DNA of 64,000 nt from Kitasatospora sp. SUK 42. Its GTDB lineage: Bacteria; Actinomycetota; Actinomycetes; Streptomycetales; Streptomycetaceae. The notes beneath the pieces are model-generated. The model did not search any database. It was not told the DNA's origin and saw only the letters and a program-made list of their open reading frames with translations. The stretch is from NCBI RefSeq assembly GCF_015776785.2, contig NZ_LFMD02000007.1:1083635-1147634 (forward strand). Reading direction: 5' to 3'. Positions within the stretch are counted from its first letter, which is position 1, and each line of letters opens with the position of its first letter. A program made the translations under genes and the position numbers. Shown here in pieces: positions 14,263-23,500 of this stretch.

Positions 14263-16413
14263 ATGCCAGGCATATCGGCCCCCCGCACGGGCCACCGCGC
14301 CGGCCGGTCCGGCTCCCTCCGCAGCTCGCTCCTCGCCCTCGTGCTGGTTCCCAGCCTGGGCCTCGCCGCCGCCTGGGGCTACGCCGCCTACCTGCTGCGC
14401 GACGCCGGACACCGCACCGCGCTGCTGGTCGGCACCGTCCTCGTCGCCGTGGTCGTGCTGGTCAGCCTGGTCCGCGGCGTCCGGGCCGCCCGGGCGCTGG
14501 CCACCCGGCTGGCCGGGCTGCGCGCCGACACCATCGCGCTCGCCCAGCAGGAGATCCCCGAGGTCGTCGGCCGGCTGCGCGCCGGGGAGGCGGTGCCCAC
14601 CCCGCCCGCCTGGTCGCCGTCCCGGCGGCTCGGCGACGAGGTCCAGCAGACCTCCGACGGCCTGGCCGCCGTCCGGCAGGCCGCCGTCGCCGCCATCGTC
14701 CACCAGGCGCAGGGCCGCGAGGGGACGAAGAAGGTCTTCCTCAACATCGCCCGGCGCACCCAGATCCTGATCCACCGGCAGATCAGCATGCTCGACGCGC
14801 TGGAGCGCGAGCACGAGGAACCCGAGCTGCTGCGCGAGCTGTTCGCCGTCGACCACCTGGCCACCCGGATGCGGCGCAACGCCGAGAACCTGGTCATCCT
14901 CGGCGGCGCGCTGCCCGCCCGGCGCTGGCGCAACGCCGTGCCCATCGTCAACGTGCTGCGCAGCGCCGTCTCCGAGACCGAGAACTACGCCCGCGTGGTC
15001 GTCCAGGGCGTGCCGCGCGCCTCGCTCAGCGGGCAGGCCGTCGCCGACGTCATCCACCTCGTCGCCGAGCTGATCGAGAACGGCACCACCTTCTCCCCGC
15101 CGTACACCCAGGTGCAGGTCTCCGCGCAGGAGGTCCCCAAGGGCCTGGCGGTCGAGGTCGAGGACCGCGGCCTCGGCATGACCGAGGAGGAGTACGAGCG
15201 GCTCAACGAGTACCTGGCCAACCCGCCCGAGCTGGACGTCTCCGCGCTCGGCGACGACCTGCGGCTCGGCCTGTTCGTCGTCGCGCGGCTGGCCGCCCGG
15301 CACGACATCCAGGTCACCCTGCGGCCCTCGCCGTACGGCGGCACCCGGGCCGTGGTGCTGGTGCCCTCGGTGCTGCTGGAGCAGGCCGAGCAGCCGGCCA
15401 CGGTGCCCGGACTGCCGTCCGGCGCCCGGGTCACCCGGACCCCGGTGCCGGAGCCGCAGCCGATGGCGGACGGCGACCTCGGGGAGGTCGACGAGGAGCT
15501 GTCCGGCGCGCTGGCCGGGGTGCTCAGCGGGCTGCTGGGCGGCGGCCCCGCCGGTGGCGCGCCCGAGCCGCAGACGGCGACCACCGAGGGTGACGGCGGG
15601 CTGGTCGGCGGCGGCGGTGCGGCCGGTGACGGCGTCGGTGGCAGCCTCGGTGTCGGTGTCGGCGTCGGTGGCGGTGGCGGTGGCGGCCTCGGTGGCGACG
15701 TGGTCATCGGTGAGGTGGTCGGCCGGAACGCCGGGGGGAACGCCCCGCAGGACGGCGGCACGGCCGTTTCGCCCACGGACACCGCCGGACCGAACGGGCC
15801 CGCCGGCGGCGGACTGCCGGTCGGCGCCGAGATCCCCGGGCTGCCCGGGGCCGTGGTCCTCCCCAGGCCCGCGCTGCCGCGCCCGTACGAGCTCCCGAAC
15901 GGTCCGGGCGACCCGCTCGACCCGGCCGGTGCCCCGGCGGGCCCCATGGCGGACGGACCGCTCGCGGACCCGGCGGCCGGCTTCGACGAGGTCCCCGCCG
16001 ACCGCTCGACGCCCACCCACGAACGCCCGCAGGAGGACCACGTGGAGCACGGCCCGGACGGCGAACTGCGCACCCCGCGGGTCCTGCCGCAGCGGGTCCG
16101 CAACGCCAGCCTCGCCGAGCAGCTCCGCGAGGCCAACGCGCCCGGCGCCATGATGCCGCCGCCGTCGACGGCCACGCCACCGTACGGGACCCCCGCCGCC
16201 CCGACCGGTCCCCGGCACGCCGGCTCCGACGACCCCTCACCGGCGCGCTCCCGCGCCACCATGGCCGCCATCCAGCGCGGCACCCGGAGCGCCCGCGCGG
16301 CCGGTCCCGAACCGGACGCGCCCGCCATGCCCGCCAACCCGGCGGCACCTTCCGCCCCACAGGAAGCCCCCGCGGAAGCCTCCGCCGTTCAGGAAGCCAA
16401 GGAACAGCAGTGA
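14263..16413 (+). CDS. cvnA: Conservon sensor histidine-kinase-like protein CvnA
   Basis: 716 aa; ATG at 14263 with AAGGAAT upstream. Two close membrane segments (about residues 17-70) anchor it. A helical region (EVQQTSDGLAAVRQAA, FLNIARRTQILIHRQISMLDALE) leads to a HATPase_c domain with N-box VAELIENGTTFSPPY and G-box VEDRGLGMTEEEY. The C-terminal 300 residues are Gly/Pro/Ala-rich and probably disordered. CvnA is the sensor-like member of conservons, the streptomycete CvnABCD systems in which it assembles with roadblock, DUF742 and GTPase partners at the membrane. It is first in an operon with the other three. Confidence 0.9.
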   Translation: MPGISAPRTGHRAGRSGSLRSSLLALVLVPSLGLAAAWGYAAYLLRDAGHRTALLVGTVLVAVVVLVSLVRGVRAARALATRLAGLRADTIALAQQEIPEVVGRLRAGEAVPTPPAWSPSRRLGDEVQQTSDGLAAVRQAAVAAIVHQAQGREGTKKVFLNIARRTQILIHRQISMLDALEREHEEPELLRELFAVDHLATRMRRNAENLVILGGALPARRWRNAVPIVNVLRSAVSETENYARVVVQGVPRASLSGQAVADVIHLVAELIENGTTFSPPYTQVQVSAQEVPKGLAVEVEDRGLGMTEEEYERLNEYLANPPELDVSALGDDLRLGLFVVARLAARHDIQVTLRPSPYGGTRAVVLVPSVLLEQAEQPATVPGLPSGARVTRTPVPEPQPMADGDLGEVDEELSGALAGVLSGLLGGGPAGGAPEPQTATTEGDGGLVGGGGAAGDGVGGSLGVGVGVGGGGGGGLGGDVVIGEVVGRNAGGNAPQDGGTAVSPTDTAGPNGPAGGGLPVGAEIPGLPGAVVLPRPALPRPYELPNGPGDPLDPAGAPAGPMADGPLADPAAGFDEVPADRSTPTHERPQEDHVEHGPDGELRTPRVLPQRVRNASLAEQLREANAPGAMMPPPSTATPPYGTPAAPTGPRHAGSDDPSPARSRATMAAIQRGTRSARAAGPEPDAPAMPANPAAPSAPQEAPAEASAVQEAKEQQ

Positions 16414-16844
16414 TGACGCAGCACGACGACACCCAGCGCGACCTCAACTGGCTGCTGGACCAGCTCGTGGCGCGGGTACCCGAGACCCGGCACGCCATCG
16501 TCCTCTCCGAGGACGGCCTGCTGGTCGGCATGTCCCAGGGTCTCGACCGGGCCGACGCCGAGCACCTGTCCGCCGTCGCCTCCGGGCTGCAGAGCCTCGC
16601 CCGCGGCGCCGGGCACCGCTTCAACGGCGGGCGGGTCCGACAGACCGTGGTCGAGATGGACCAGCTGTTCCTGTTCGTCACCACCGCCGGACAGGGCGCC
16701 CGACTCGCCGTCCTCACCAGCGAGCAGGTGGACGCCGGCCTGATGGCCTACGAGATCAACATGCTGGTCAAGCAGGTCGGCCAGTACCTCACCGCGGCGC
16801 CGCGCAGCGACGCGGGCCAGGTCGGCGTGGGTGGCGGTGCGTGA
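16413..16844 (+). CDS. cvnB: Roadblock/LC7 protein CvnB
   Basis: 143 aa. The ATG overlaps the cvnA stop (TGATG), giving tight coupling. It is a typical roadblock/LC7 fold: LNWLLDQLVARVPETRHAIV, SEDGLLVGMSQG, FVTTAGQGARLAVLTS. Roadblock proteins act as adaptors or activity regulators of small GTPases, here CvnD. Length and order match known conservons. Confidence 0.93.
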   Translation: MTQHDDTQRDLNWLLDQLVARVPETRHAIVLSEDGLLVGMSQGLDRADAEHLSAVASGLQSLARGAGHRFNGGRVRQTVVEMDQLFLFVTTAGQGARLAVLTSEQVDAGLMAYEINMLVKQVGQYLTAAPRSDAGQVGVGGGA

Positions 16845-17224
16845 CCACCGCCGACGCCGACGAGGGCTGGTTCTACGACAAGGACGCCGGTCATCTGGTC
16901 CGCCCCTACGCGATCACCAACGGGCGCACCGGCCCGGTCCGTGACGGCTTCGCGCTGATCACCCTGGTGGTCACCGCCGACCCGCGCACCGACACCAGCC
17001 GGCTGACGCCCGAACCGGCCACGATCCTCGACCTGTGCCGCGAACGCCCGCTGGCCGTGGCCGAGATCGCGGCCACGATGGACCTGCCGGTGAGCGTGGT
17101 CAAGGTGCTGCTGGACGACCTGGCGGAGGCCCGGCTGATCCTCACCCGCGCCCCGGTCCAGCTCGCCGAGGCACCGGACATCTCGCTGATCCAGGCCGTG
17201 ATCGAGGGCGTCCGCCGGCTCTGA
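16841..17224 (+). CDS. cvnC: DUF742 protein CvnC
   Basis: 127 aa, GTG start overlapping the cvnB stop by 4 bp. It carries the DUF742 features VRPYAITNGRT, LCRERPLAVAEIAA, DLPVSVVKVLLDDL and a winged-helix-like end. It is the third conservon component, thought to bridge the sensor complex and the GTPase; its biochemical role is not established. Confidence 0.92.
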   Translation: MTTADADEGWFYDKDAGHLVRPYAITNGRTGPVRDGFALITLVVTADPRTDTSRLTPEPATILDLCRERPLAVAEIAATMDLPVSVVKVLLDDLAEARLILTRAPVQLAEAPDISLIQAVIEGVRRL

Positions 17225-17302
17225 CCGGCGGGCCCCACCACCGAGCCCAGCCCCGTCGAGCGCGGCCCCAGAAACTCCCAGTTCCCTTCCAGGAGACCCG
17301 AA

Positions 17303-17878
17303 TTGACGACCCAGAGCCTGGTGCCGGGCGCGGTCAAGATCCTCGTCGCCGGCGGCTTCGGCGTCGGGAAGACCACCATGGTCGGCTCGGTCAGCGAGAT
17401 CGAACCGCTGCAGACCGAGGAGCGGATGACCCGCGCCAGCATCGGGATCGACAGTCTCGACGGCGTGCAGGACAAGTCCACCACCACGGTGGCGATGGAC
17501 TTCGGGCGGATCACCGTCCGCGAGGACCTGGTGCTCTACCTGTTCGGCACACCCGGGCAGTTCCGGTTCTGGTTCATGTGGGACGACCTCGCGCTCGGCG
17601 CCCTCGGGGCGATCGTCCTCGCGGACACCCGGCGGCTTGAGTCCAGCTTCGCCGCCGTGGACTTCTTCGAGCAGCGCGGCATCCCGTTCGCGATCGGCGT
17701 CAACTGCTTCCACGGCCGCCGCGAGGCCACCCCGCAGGACGTCCGGCGCGCCCTCGACCTCGGGCCCGAGGTGCCGGTCGTGCTCTGCGACGTCCGGGAG
17801 CGGGCGTCCAGCAAGGAACTGCTGCTCGCCCTGCTCGACCGGGTGCACCGGGACGCGCTGGCGGCCGGGCGGCGGTGA
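17303..17878 (+). CDS. cvnD: Conservon small GTPase CvnD
   Basis: 191 aa with a TTG start preceded by CCAGGAGACC. GTPase motifs: P-loop GGFGVGKTT (residues about 15-23), TVAMDFGRI switch region, GTPGQ (G3, with Pro instead of Ala) and GVNCF in place of the usual NKxD. These changes are normal for CvnD/MglA-like GTPases. It should switch with nucleotide state under control of CvnB/CvnC. No cytochrome P450 gene follows, unlike some conservons; the next gene is convergent. Confidence 0.92.
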   Translation: MTTQSLVPGAVKILVAGGFGVGKTTMVGSVSEIEPLQTEERMTRASIGIDSLDGVQDKSTTTVAMDFGRITVREDLVLYLFGTPGQFRFWFMWDDLALGALGAIVLADTRRLESSFAAVDFFEQRGIPFAIGVNCFHGRREATPQDVRRALDLGPEVPVVLCDVRERASSKELLLALLDRVHRDALAAGRR

Positions 17879-17887
17879 GGCCGCCCG
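17864..17887. terminator. Hairpin spanning the cvnD stop codon
   Basis: A 9-bp GC stem (17864-17872 with 17879-17887) whose loop contains the cvnD stop codon. It lies between convergent genes. Confidence 0.5.
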
Positions 17888-17918
17888 GGGGCGTGCGCCC
17901 TTCCTCCGCCCAGGGGCG

Positions 17919-18407
17919 CTACGCCTTCGCGGGGGTGAGTGCCCGCGCGGGGGTGAGCGCCTTCGCAGGGGTGAGTTCGGAGAGCGCGCCGACCAGCGGG
18001 GCCAGCTCGGGGAGCTCGGCCGCCTGCGCCAGGGTCGCCTCCAGGGTGGCGTCGTGCACCGGACGGGCGGCGTCCAGCAGGGCGCGGCCCTCCGGCGTCA
18101 GCTCGGTGTAGATGCCACGCCGGTCGTCCGCGCAGAGGTAGCGACTGAGCAGGCCGCGGTCCTCCAGCCGGGCGACCAGGCGAGTGGTCGCACTGCTGCT
18201 CAGCGCCGCCGCCCGGGCCAGCTGCTGCATCCGCATGTGCCAGCCGTCCTGCCGGGACAGCGCCTCCAGCACGGTGTACTCGACCACCGAGAGCCGGTGC
18301 TCCGCCTGCAGCGCCTTCTCCAGCGCCGTGTCGATCAGCCCGTGCAGTGCGGCGAGCGTGCGCCAGCCGCTGGCCCGGACCTCGGCGTCGTCGTCGCGGA
18401 TCCCCAT
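17919..18407 (-). CDS. MarR-family transcriptional regulator
   Basis: 162 aa; the ATG at 18407 is preceded by GGGAAGGCGAG, better than an in-frame start 22 codons upstream. The winged helix is clear: RLSVVEYTVLEALS, RMQQLARAAALSSSATTRLVARLEDRGLL, then the wing DRRGIYTELTPEG. It should bind DNA as a dimer; the ligand is unknown. Its C-terminus ends in three tandem hexapeptides (LTPAKA/LTPARA), encoded by an 18-bp repeat at the very end of the gene. Convergent to the conservon. Confidence 0.88.
   Translation of the reverse strand: MGIRDDDAEVRASGWRTLAALHGLIDTALEKALQAEHRLSVVEYTVLEALSRQDGWHMRMQQLARAAALSSSATTRLVARLEDRGLLSRYLCADDRRGIYTELTPEGRALLDAARPVHDATLEATLAQAAELPELAPLVGALSELTPAKALTPARALTPAKA
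17922..17985 (-). repeat. 18-bp coding repeat at the MarR C-terminus
   Basis: Three near-identical 18-bp units encode LTPAKA, LTPARA and LTPAKA just before the stop codon. Confidence 0.8.
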
Positions 18408-18518
18408 GGCTCGCCTTCCCTTCGTGTTCGCCCGTGCGTCTTGTTGCGTCGTGTAACGTCTCCTCTCCGACAAGTATGCCAGTCTGCGCGGATTATCGGT
18501 CTGTGCAAATACTTCGAC

Positions 18519-20510
18519 TTATACCTTTCCGGCGGAGATCTCCTTTCCTTCTGCCACCTCCTCCGCCCTGACCTGCGCTTCCGCTCCGGCCTCCGGCTCC
18601 GCCCCGGCTTCCGCGTCCTCCCAGGCCGCTGAGCAGAGCGCGGTCGCCAGCGCCTCGATGTAGCCGGCGGCGGCGAGCCAAGCGGTGGCGAAGGCGTCGT
18701 GGTCGTCCGGGACCGTCCGGCCGAACACGTCCCGCCGCTGGTTCGCCGCAGCGGCCCGCAGGCCGTCCAGGAGCTGGGCGGCGGTGGTCAGCCCGGCGGC
18801 GCGCAGCAGACTCCGGTCGGCCGCCGCCGTGGCCTCGCTCGGGGCGAGGGCGTGCCGACCGGTGGTGACCGTCTGCTCCACCCGGCGGCCGAGCACGTGC
18901 ACCGGCGGCCCGGCCGGGGGCACGACGGGGACGAGGACGGGAGGTGTGGCGACGGGCGGTGCGGCGGCAAGTCCCGCCGGGAGGTCGGCGGTCTGCAGTC
19001 GTTCCAGACCGAGGTTGACCCGGCCCGCCCGCTCCGCGGGAAGGGCGAGCGGCTCGGGGGCGTCCGGGGGCGTACCGATCGCGAGCAGGCGCAGCTCCGG
19101 ACGGTCCGCCCGCTCCAGGCGGCCGATCACCCGTAGCCGCAGGCCGGGCGTGGTGGCGAGCAGGGCGAGGTTCGCCCGAAAGGCCAGGTCGGGGTGCGCG
19201 TGACCTGGAAGCAGCGCGATCACGAGCCCGCTCCCGGCCACGCGGGCGAGCAGCCGGGACGCCCCTCCCGGACCGGCCGGGGCGGCGCCCAGCAGGGCGA
19301 CGTCCAGGAACAGCAGGTCGCTGCCGGCCGGCCGGCTCTCGTACGGCAGCTCCTGCGCCGCGAGCGCCCGGGCCACCTGGGCGGACGGTGGTTCGGACCA
19401 GAGCCCGGCGGCCGGCTGCGCCGTCCACTCCGCGCCCGCGGCACGCACCGCGCGGACGGAGGCCCCGGCACCCAGCCGCCCGCTGGCGGACCTGGTCGCC
19501 CCTTGGACGGCCAGCCCGGCGCGGCTGAACTCGCGGTGGCTGAGCACGGCGTCGCCCAGCCGGACCGTCCGGTTGCCCGCCCCGACCGCGAGCGGCGCGG
19601 CGGTCGCGGCATTGCCGTGCGGGGTCACCTCGGCGACCGTGCTGAGCCGACCGTCGGCGTCCACCGCCCAGCTGACCGCCCCCGCGTGGGTGGCGGTCAG
19701 CACCGGCTCGGCGAACAGCCCGTACAGCCGCAGGTCGCCCTCCTCGGTGTACGTCTGGCGGGCGGTGCCGCGCAGTTCGGCGGGCGGGTGGCCGGAGTCG
19801 ACGGTCAGGGCGCTGGTGGTCAGGGCGTTGGTGAGGCCGAGGAGGTCGCGCAGGTCGGCCACCAGGTCCGCCAGCCGGTGGTCGGGTGCTCCGGTGCGCG
19901 CCGCCCGGACCCTGGTCGCCACGGCGACGGCCGCGGCGGCCGGGCGGTACAGGCCCGCCAGTCGTACCTGGTGGGCGGCGCGCAGCAGCTCGGCCTGGGA
20001 GACGGCGCCCGCTCCGCTCACCCCGGCGGCGAGCACGGCGCAGGCGGCCCGGTGGAGGTGGCGGGCCGCGGCGAGCTCGGTGGGGGTGAGGGGGGCGGGC
20101 GGCGTGGGCTCGGGGGTCGCCTTCGCGCCCGGTCCGGGTTCGGATCCGGATGCGGATGCGGCTCGCGGGGCCGGTTCGAGCCCTGGTGCTTCGGCGGGTT
20201 CGGCCGCTTCGGCGAGCGGGCAGAGGGTGACGGCCGCGGCGCGGTGGACGCAGGCCGGGGCGAGCAGGCAGCCGCAGCGGACGTCGTCCGGGCCGGCGAC
20301 CACCCCGCCCGGGGCGTGCAGGACGAGCAGGGCCTCCTCGTCCACCCGCACCCGCCACTCGTCGCCCTCGCGGGCCACCGGGCGCTGCGCCAGCTTCGCC
20401 GCCGCGGCGTCCAGCCGTTTCTGGAGGCGGGCGCTCAGCCCGGCCACCACCTCGGCGACCACCTCCGGCCGGACGCCCGGCCAGTCGTTCGTGTGTGCCG
20501 TCACGCTCAT
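18519..20510 (-). CDS. SWIM zinc-finger protein (YehQ-like), last gene of the MoxR/vWA operon
   Basis: 663 aa. Start at 20510 overlaps the upstream stop by 4 bp (ATGA) and has GGAGAAGG before it. Near residue 83 the motif CGCLLAPACVH gives the CxCxnCxH pattern of a SWIM zinc finger, a fold used for DNA or protein binding. The rest is a long Ala/Leu-rich, largely helical region with a short acidic repeat at the end (AGAEPEAGAEA). Homologues of this arrangement accompany MoxR-type ATPases and vWA proteins in many bacteria (E. coli yehQ next to yehL/M/P). Molecular function unknown. Confidence 0.82.
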   Translation of the reverse strand: MSVTAHTNDWPGVRPEVVAEVVAGLSARLQKRLDAAAAKLAQRPVAREGDEWRVRVDEEALLVLHAPGGVVAGPDDVRCGCLLAPACVHRAAAVTLCPLAEAAEPAEAPGLEPAPRAASASGSEPGPGAKATPEPTPPAPLTPTELAAARHLHRAACAVLAAGVSGAGAVSQAELLRAAHQVRLAGLYRPAAAAVAVATRVRAARTGAPDHRLADLVADLRDLLGLTNALTTSALTVDSGHPPAELRGTARQTYTEEGDLRLYGLFAEPVLTATHAGAVSWAVDADGRLSTVAEVTPHGNAATAAPLAVGAGNRTVRLGDAVLSHREFSRAGLAVQGATRSASGRLGAGASVRAVRAAGAEWTAQPAAGLWSEPPSAQVARALAAQELPYESRPAGSDLLFLDVALLGAAPAGPGGASRLLARVAGSGLVIALLPGHAHPDLAFRANLALLATTPGLRLRVIGRLERADRPELRLLAIGTPPDAPEPLALPAERAGRVNLGLERLQTADLPAGLAAAPPVATPPVLVPVVPPAGPPVHVLGRRVEQTVTTGRHALAPSEATAAADRSLLRAAGLTTAAQLLDGLRAAAANQRRDVFGRTVPDDHDAFATAWLAAAGYIEALATALCSAAWEDAEAGAEPEAGAEAQVRAEEVAEGKEISAGKV

Positions 20511-23500
20511 CGCACCTTCTCCCCCACCCAGCGGGCCAGTTCCAGCGGGCTCAGTGCCGCCACGGGCATCCCGGCCGCGACCAGCTGGCCCGCGACCGCC
20601 TTCGAGTAACGCGCCGTCCCGGTGTCGTCCAGCGCCGCGCAGCCGAGCAGGTGCACACCGGAGTCCACCAGCGCCCGGGTCTGGGCCAGCAGCCCGGTGA
20701 CCGGGCCGCCCTCCTCGAAGTCGCTGACCACCGCGACCAGCGTCCGGGAGGGCACCGTCACCAGCTCCCGCGCGTACCGCAGCCCGGTCGCGATGCTGGT
20801 GCCGCCGCCGACCCGCACCTCCAGCAGCAGGCTCAGCGGATCCGCCACCCGTTCCGTGAGGTCGAGGACCTCGGTGGAGAAGGCGACGAAGTGGGTGCTC
20901 AGCGACGGCACCCCGGCCAGGATCGAGGCGGTGAGCGCCGCCCAGACCGTGGAGGCCTCCATCGACCCGGACACGTCCACCACCAGGATCAGCCGCCAGT
21001 CGTTGGCCTGCCGGGCCCTCGTCCGGAACACCGGGCGCTCGGGCACGATCAGGGTGCCGACGCCGTCCGGCGCGGGACGGGCGGTGGCGAGGTTGGCCCG
21101 GATCGTCCGGTCGAGGTCCAGGCCGCCGCCCGGGCGACGGGACGGGCGCGGCACGCTGATCCCGGTCAGCGCCGGACGCAGCCTGGTCGCCAGCTCGCGG
21201 CTCAACTCGTCCACCAGGCGCCGCACCAGCGGACGCAGCCTGGCCACCCGGGCCTCGGGCAGACCGCCCGCGTGATCCAGCACCGTGCGCAGCAGGTCGA
21301 CGGACGGGCGGACGGCGGACGGGTCGATCGTCTCCAGGACGTCCGTCCGGCCCTTGACCACGGCGGCCGCCAGCACCTCCTCCCGTACGCCCGGGCCGAA
21401 CAGCGACTCCAGCTCCTCCGCCCACTCCCGTACGCCGGGGAACGGCGCCTCGCGGCCGCCGGACCTGCCGTCCAGGCTCGGGCCCGAACCCTCGCCGTGC
21501 CCGCTGCCGTACAACTCGTCGAGCGCGGTGGCGAGTCGGGCACAGCGGCCGGACTGGCCGCCCGCACCCGGGCGGCCGAGCAGCAGGCGCCAGCGCTCGG
21601 CGGGGGTGAGGGTGTGGGGCACCGGCTCCGCACCCCGTTCCACGGGGGTGGGGGTTGGGCCGGGGACCGGGGTCGGCTCCGGGTGTTCGGCAGGGGTCGG
21701 CAGGAGGCCGCGGCCGGCGAGCGCCGTGCGGGCGAGCAGGTCGGCGCGGGCCCAGCGCGCCACCACGGCCGGGGCGGTGTCCTCCGGCAGGGCGGCGAGC
21801 CGGGCGCCCAGGCGCTCCTCGACCAGGGCCAGCAGCCGGTCGCGGGCGGCCGGGCTGAGCGTGTCGAAGCCGCCGCGCAGCGCGGGCAGCCGGTCCAGGA
21901 ACGCGTCGTCGGACATCGAGGTGACCTGCTCCAGCACCGGTTCGAGCGTCTCCGGCGCACTGTCGAACAGGCCCTCGGCCGCCGTCAGCAGACCGACCAG
22001 CGCCCGGCCGAGCGCCTGCCGCGCCCGCTCGTCGGTCGCCCCGTCCACCCAGGACGCGGCGCGCCCGCCGAACACCCCGGCCGGCTCCAGCCCGAGCAGC
22101 ACCCGCACCGCCCCGGCCGCACCCCGCACCAGCGGGCTGCCCCGCTCCGCGAGTTCGCGCAGCGCATGGCCGAGCCGCACCCCGCCGAGCCGGTCCGCCC
22201 GCCGCGCCAGCTCCACCAACGCCCGCGCATCCGCCGGATCGTCCGAGCCGCCGACTCCCTCCAGCTGCCGCACCGCGGCGACGGTCAGCGCCTCCAGCGC
22301 CGCCTCCGGCGAGGACACCCCGACGGCAGAACCCCCCGGCGCGTTGGGCGGGGCAGCGCCCACGACGGAGGAGGACGGCGCATCTCCCTTGAGATCCACG
22401 GGAGTTGGCGATGAGGAATCCTCCACCGGGCCGGACGCGGGGACGTTCCGGGCGGCCGGGGACGGCGTCTCGGCGGACGAGGGCGTACGGACCTCGTCCG
22501 CGTCGCCCGGGGTGGGCGTGTGGCCGGGGAAGTGGCCGGCGGTGAGGCGGTCGAGGAGGCCGAGGGCGTCGAGGAGGTCGGGAAGGGTGGCGGAGGCGGG
22601 AAGGACGGAGGTGAGCTGGGTGAGGCGGGTGGCGGTGAGGGCGGGGAGGGCGCAGGAGGCGGCGGCGGCGAGGCCGTCGATGATCTCGCGGGGGGTGGGG
22701 TCGTGGGTGAGACGGCTGCGGAGGGCACCTTCAGCGGCCTGGGCGGGGGTGACGCCACGGGTGCCGGCGACGGTGAGCATGGCCGCCACGGTGGGCGTCC
22801 AGTGCAGACGCCAGCGGGTGCCGAGGGTTTCGGTGCCGCCTGGGCCGGTGCCGGTGAGGGGCTCGGCGTAGGGGACGCCGCAGGCGGTGAGGCGGTGGAG
22901 GAGGATCTCGCGGCGCCGGTCGAGGGGGCTGCGCAGAGGGTCGAGGCGCAGGTCGCGCGGGCCCGGGTCGGTGGGGTCGGGGAGTCCGAGTTCGGCGAGG
23001 AGGGTCTCCACGGCGGGGGCGAGTCCGCTGCGCGGGGCGGCGGGGGTGGGCCGTCCGGTGCGGGTGCCGACCAGGACCTGTTCAAGGGCGCGGGCGACGG
23101 CCCGGCCGCGGCCGAGGGGTTCACCCTGGGCGAGGACGGTCTGGACGGCTTCGACGAGTTCACCGCGGCCCGGTGCGGCGTGGCCGCGCAGCCGGGCGAG
23201 GTCGCCGGCGAGGCGGACGATCTCGCGGGCGTCGGCCGGGCCGGAGGGGTGGTCCTGGGCGCGCAGGGCGGCGCAGATCCGGACGGCGGTGGTGGTGAGC
23301 GCCTCGGCGAGGCGCTCCGGGTCTCCCCCCGCGTCGAGGACGGTGTGCTGCCATTCGGGGTCGCGGATGCCCGCCGGGTAGCCGGAGCGGGCGTCGAGCA
23401 GCGGGTAGGTGTACGGGATCAGGGACAGGACGTGCCCGGGGTCGTCCTGGGCGGGCGGCTGTTCGTCGGCGGTCGGCCCGTCGAGCAGGGCCGGGGCATG

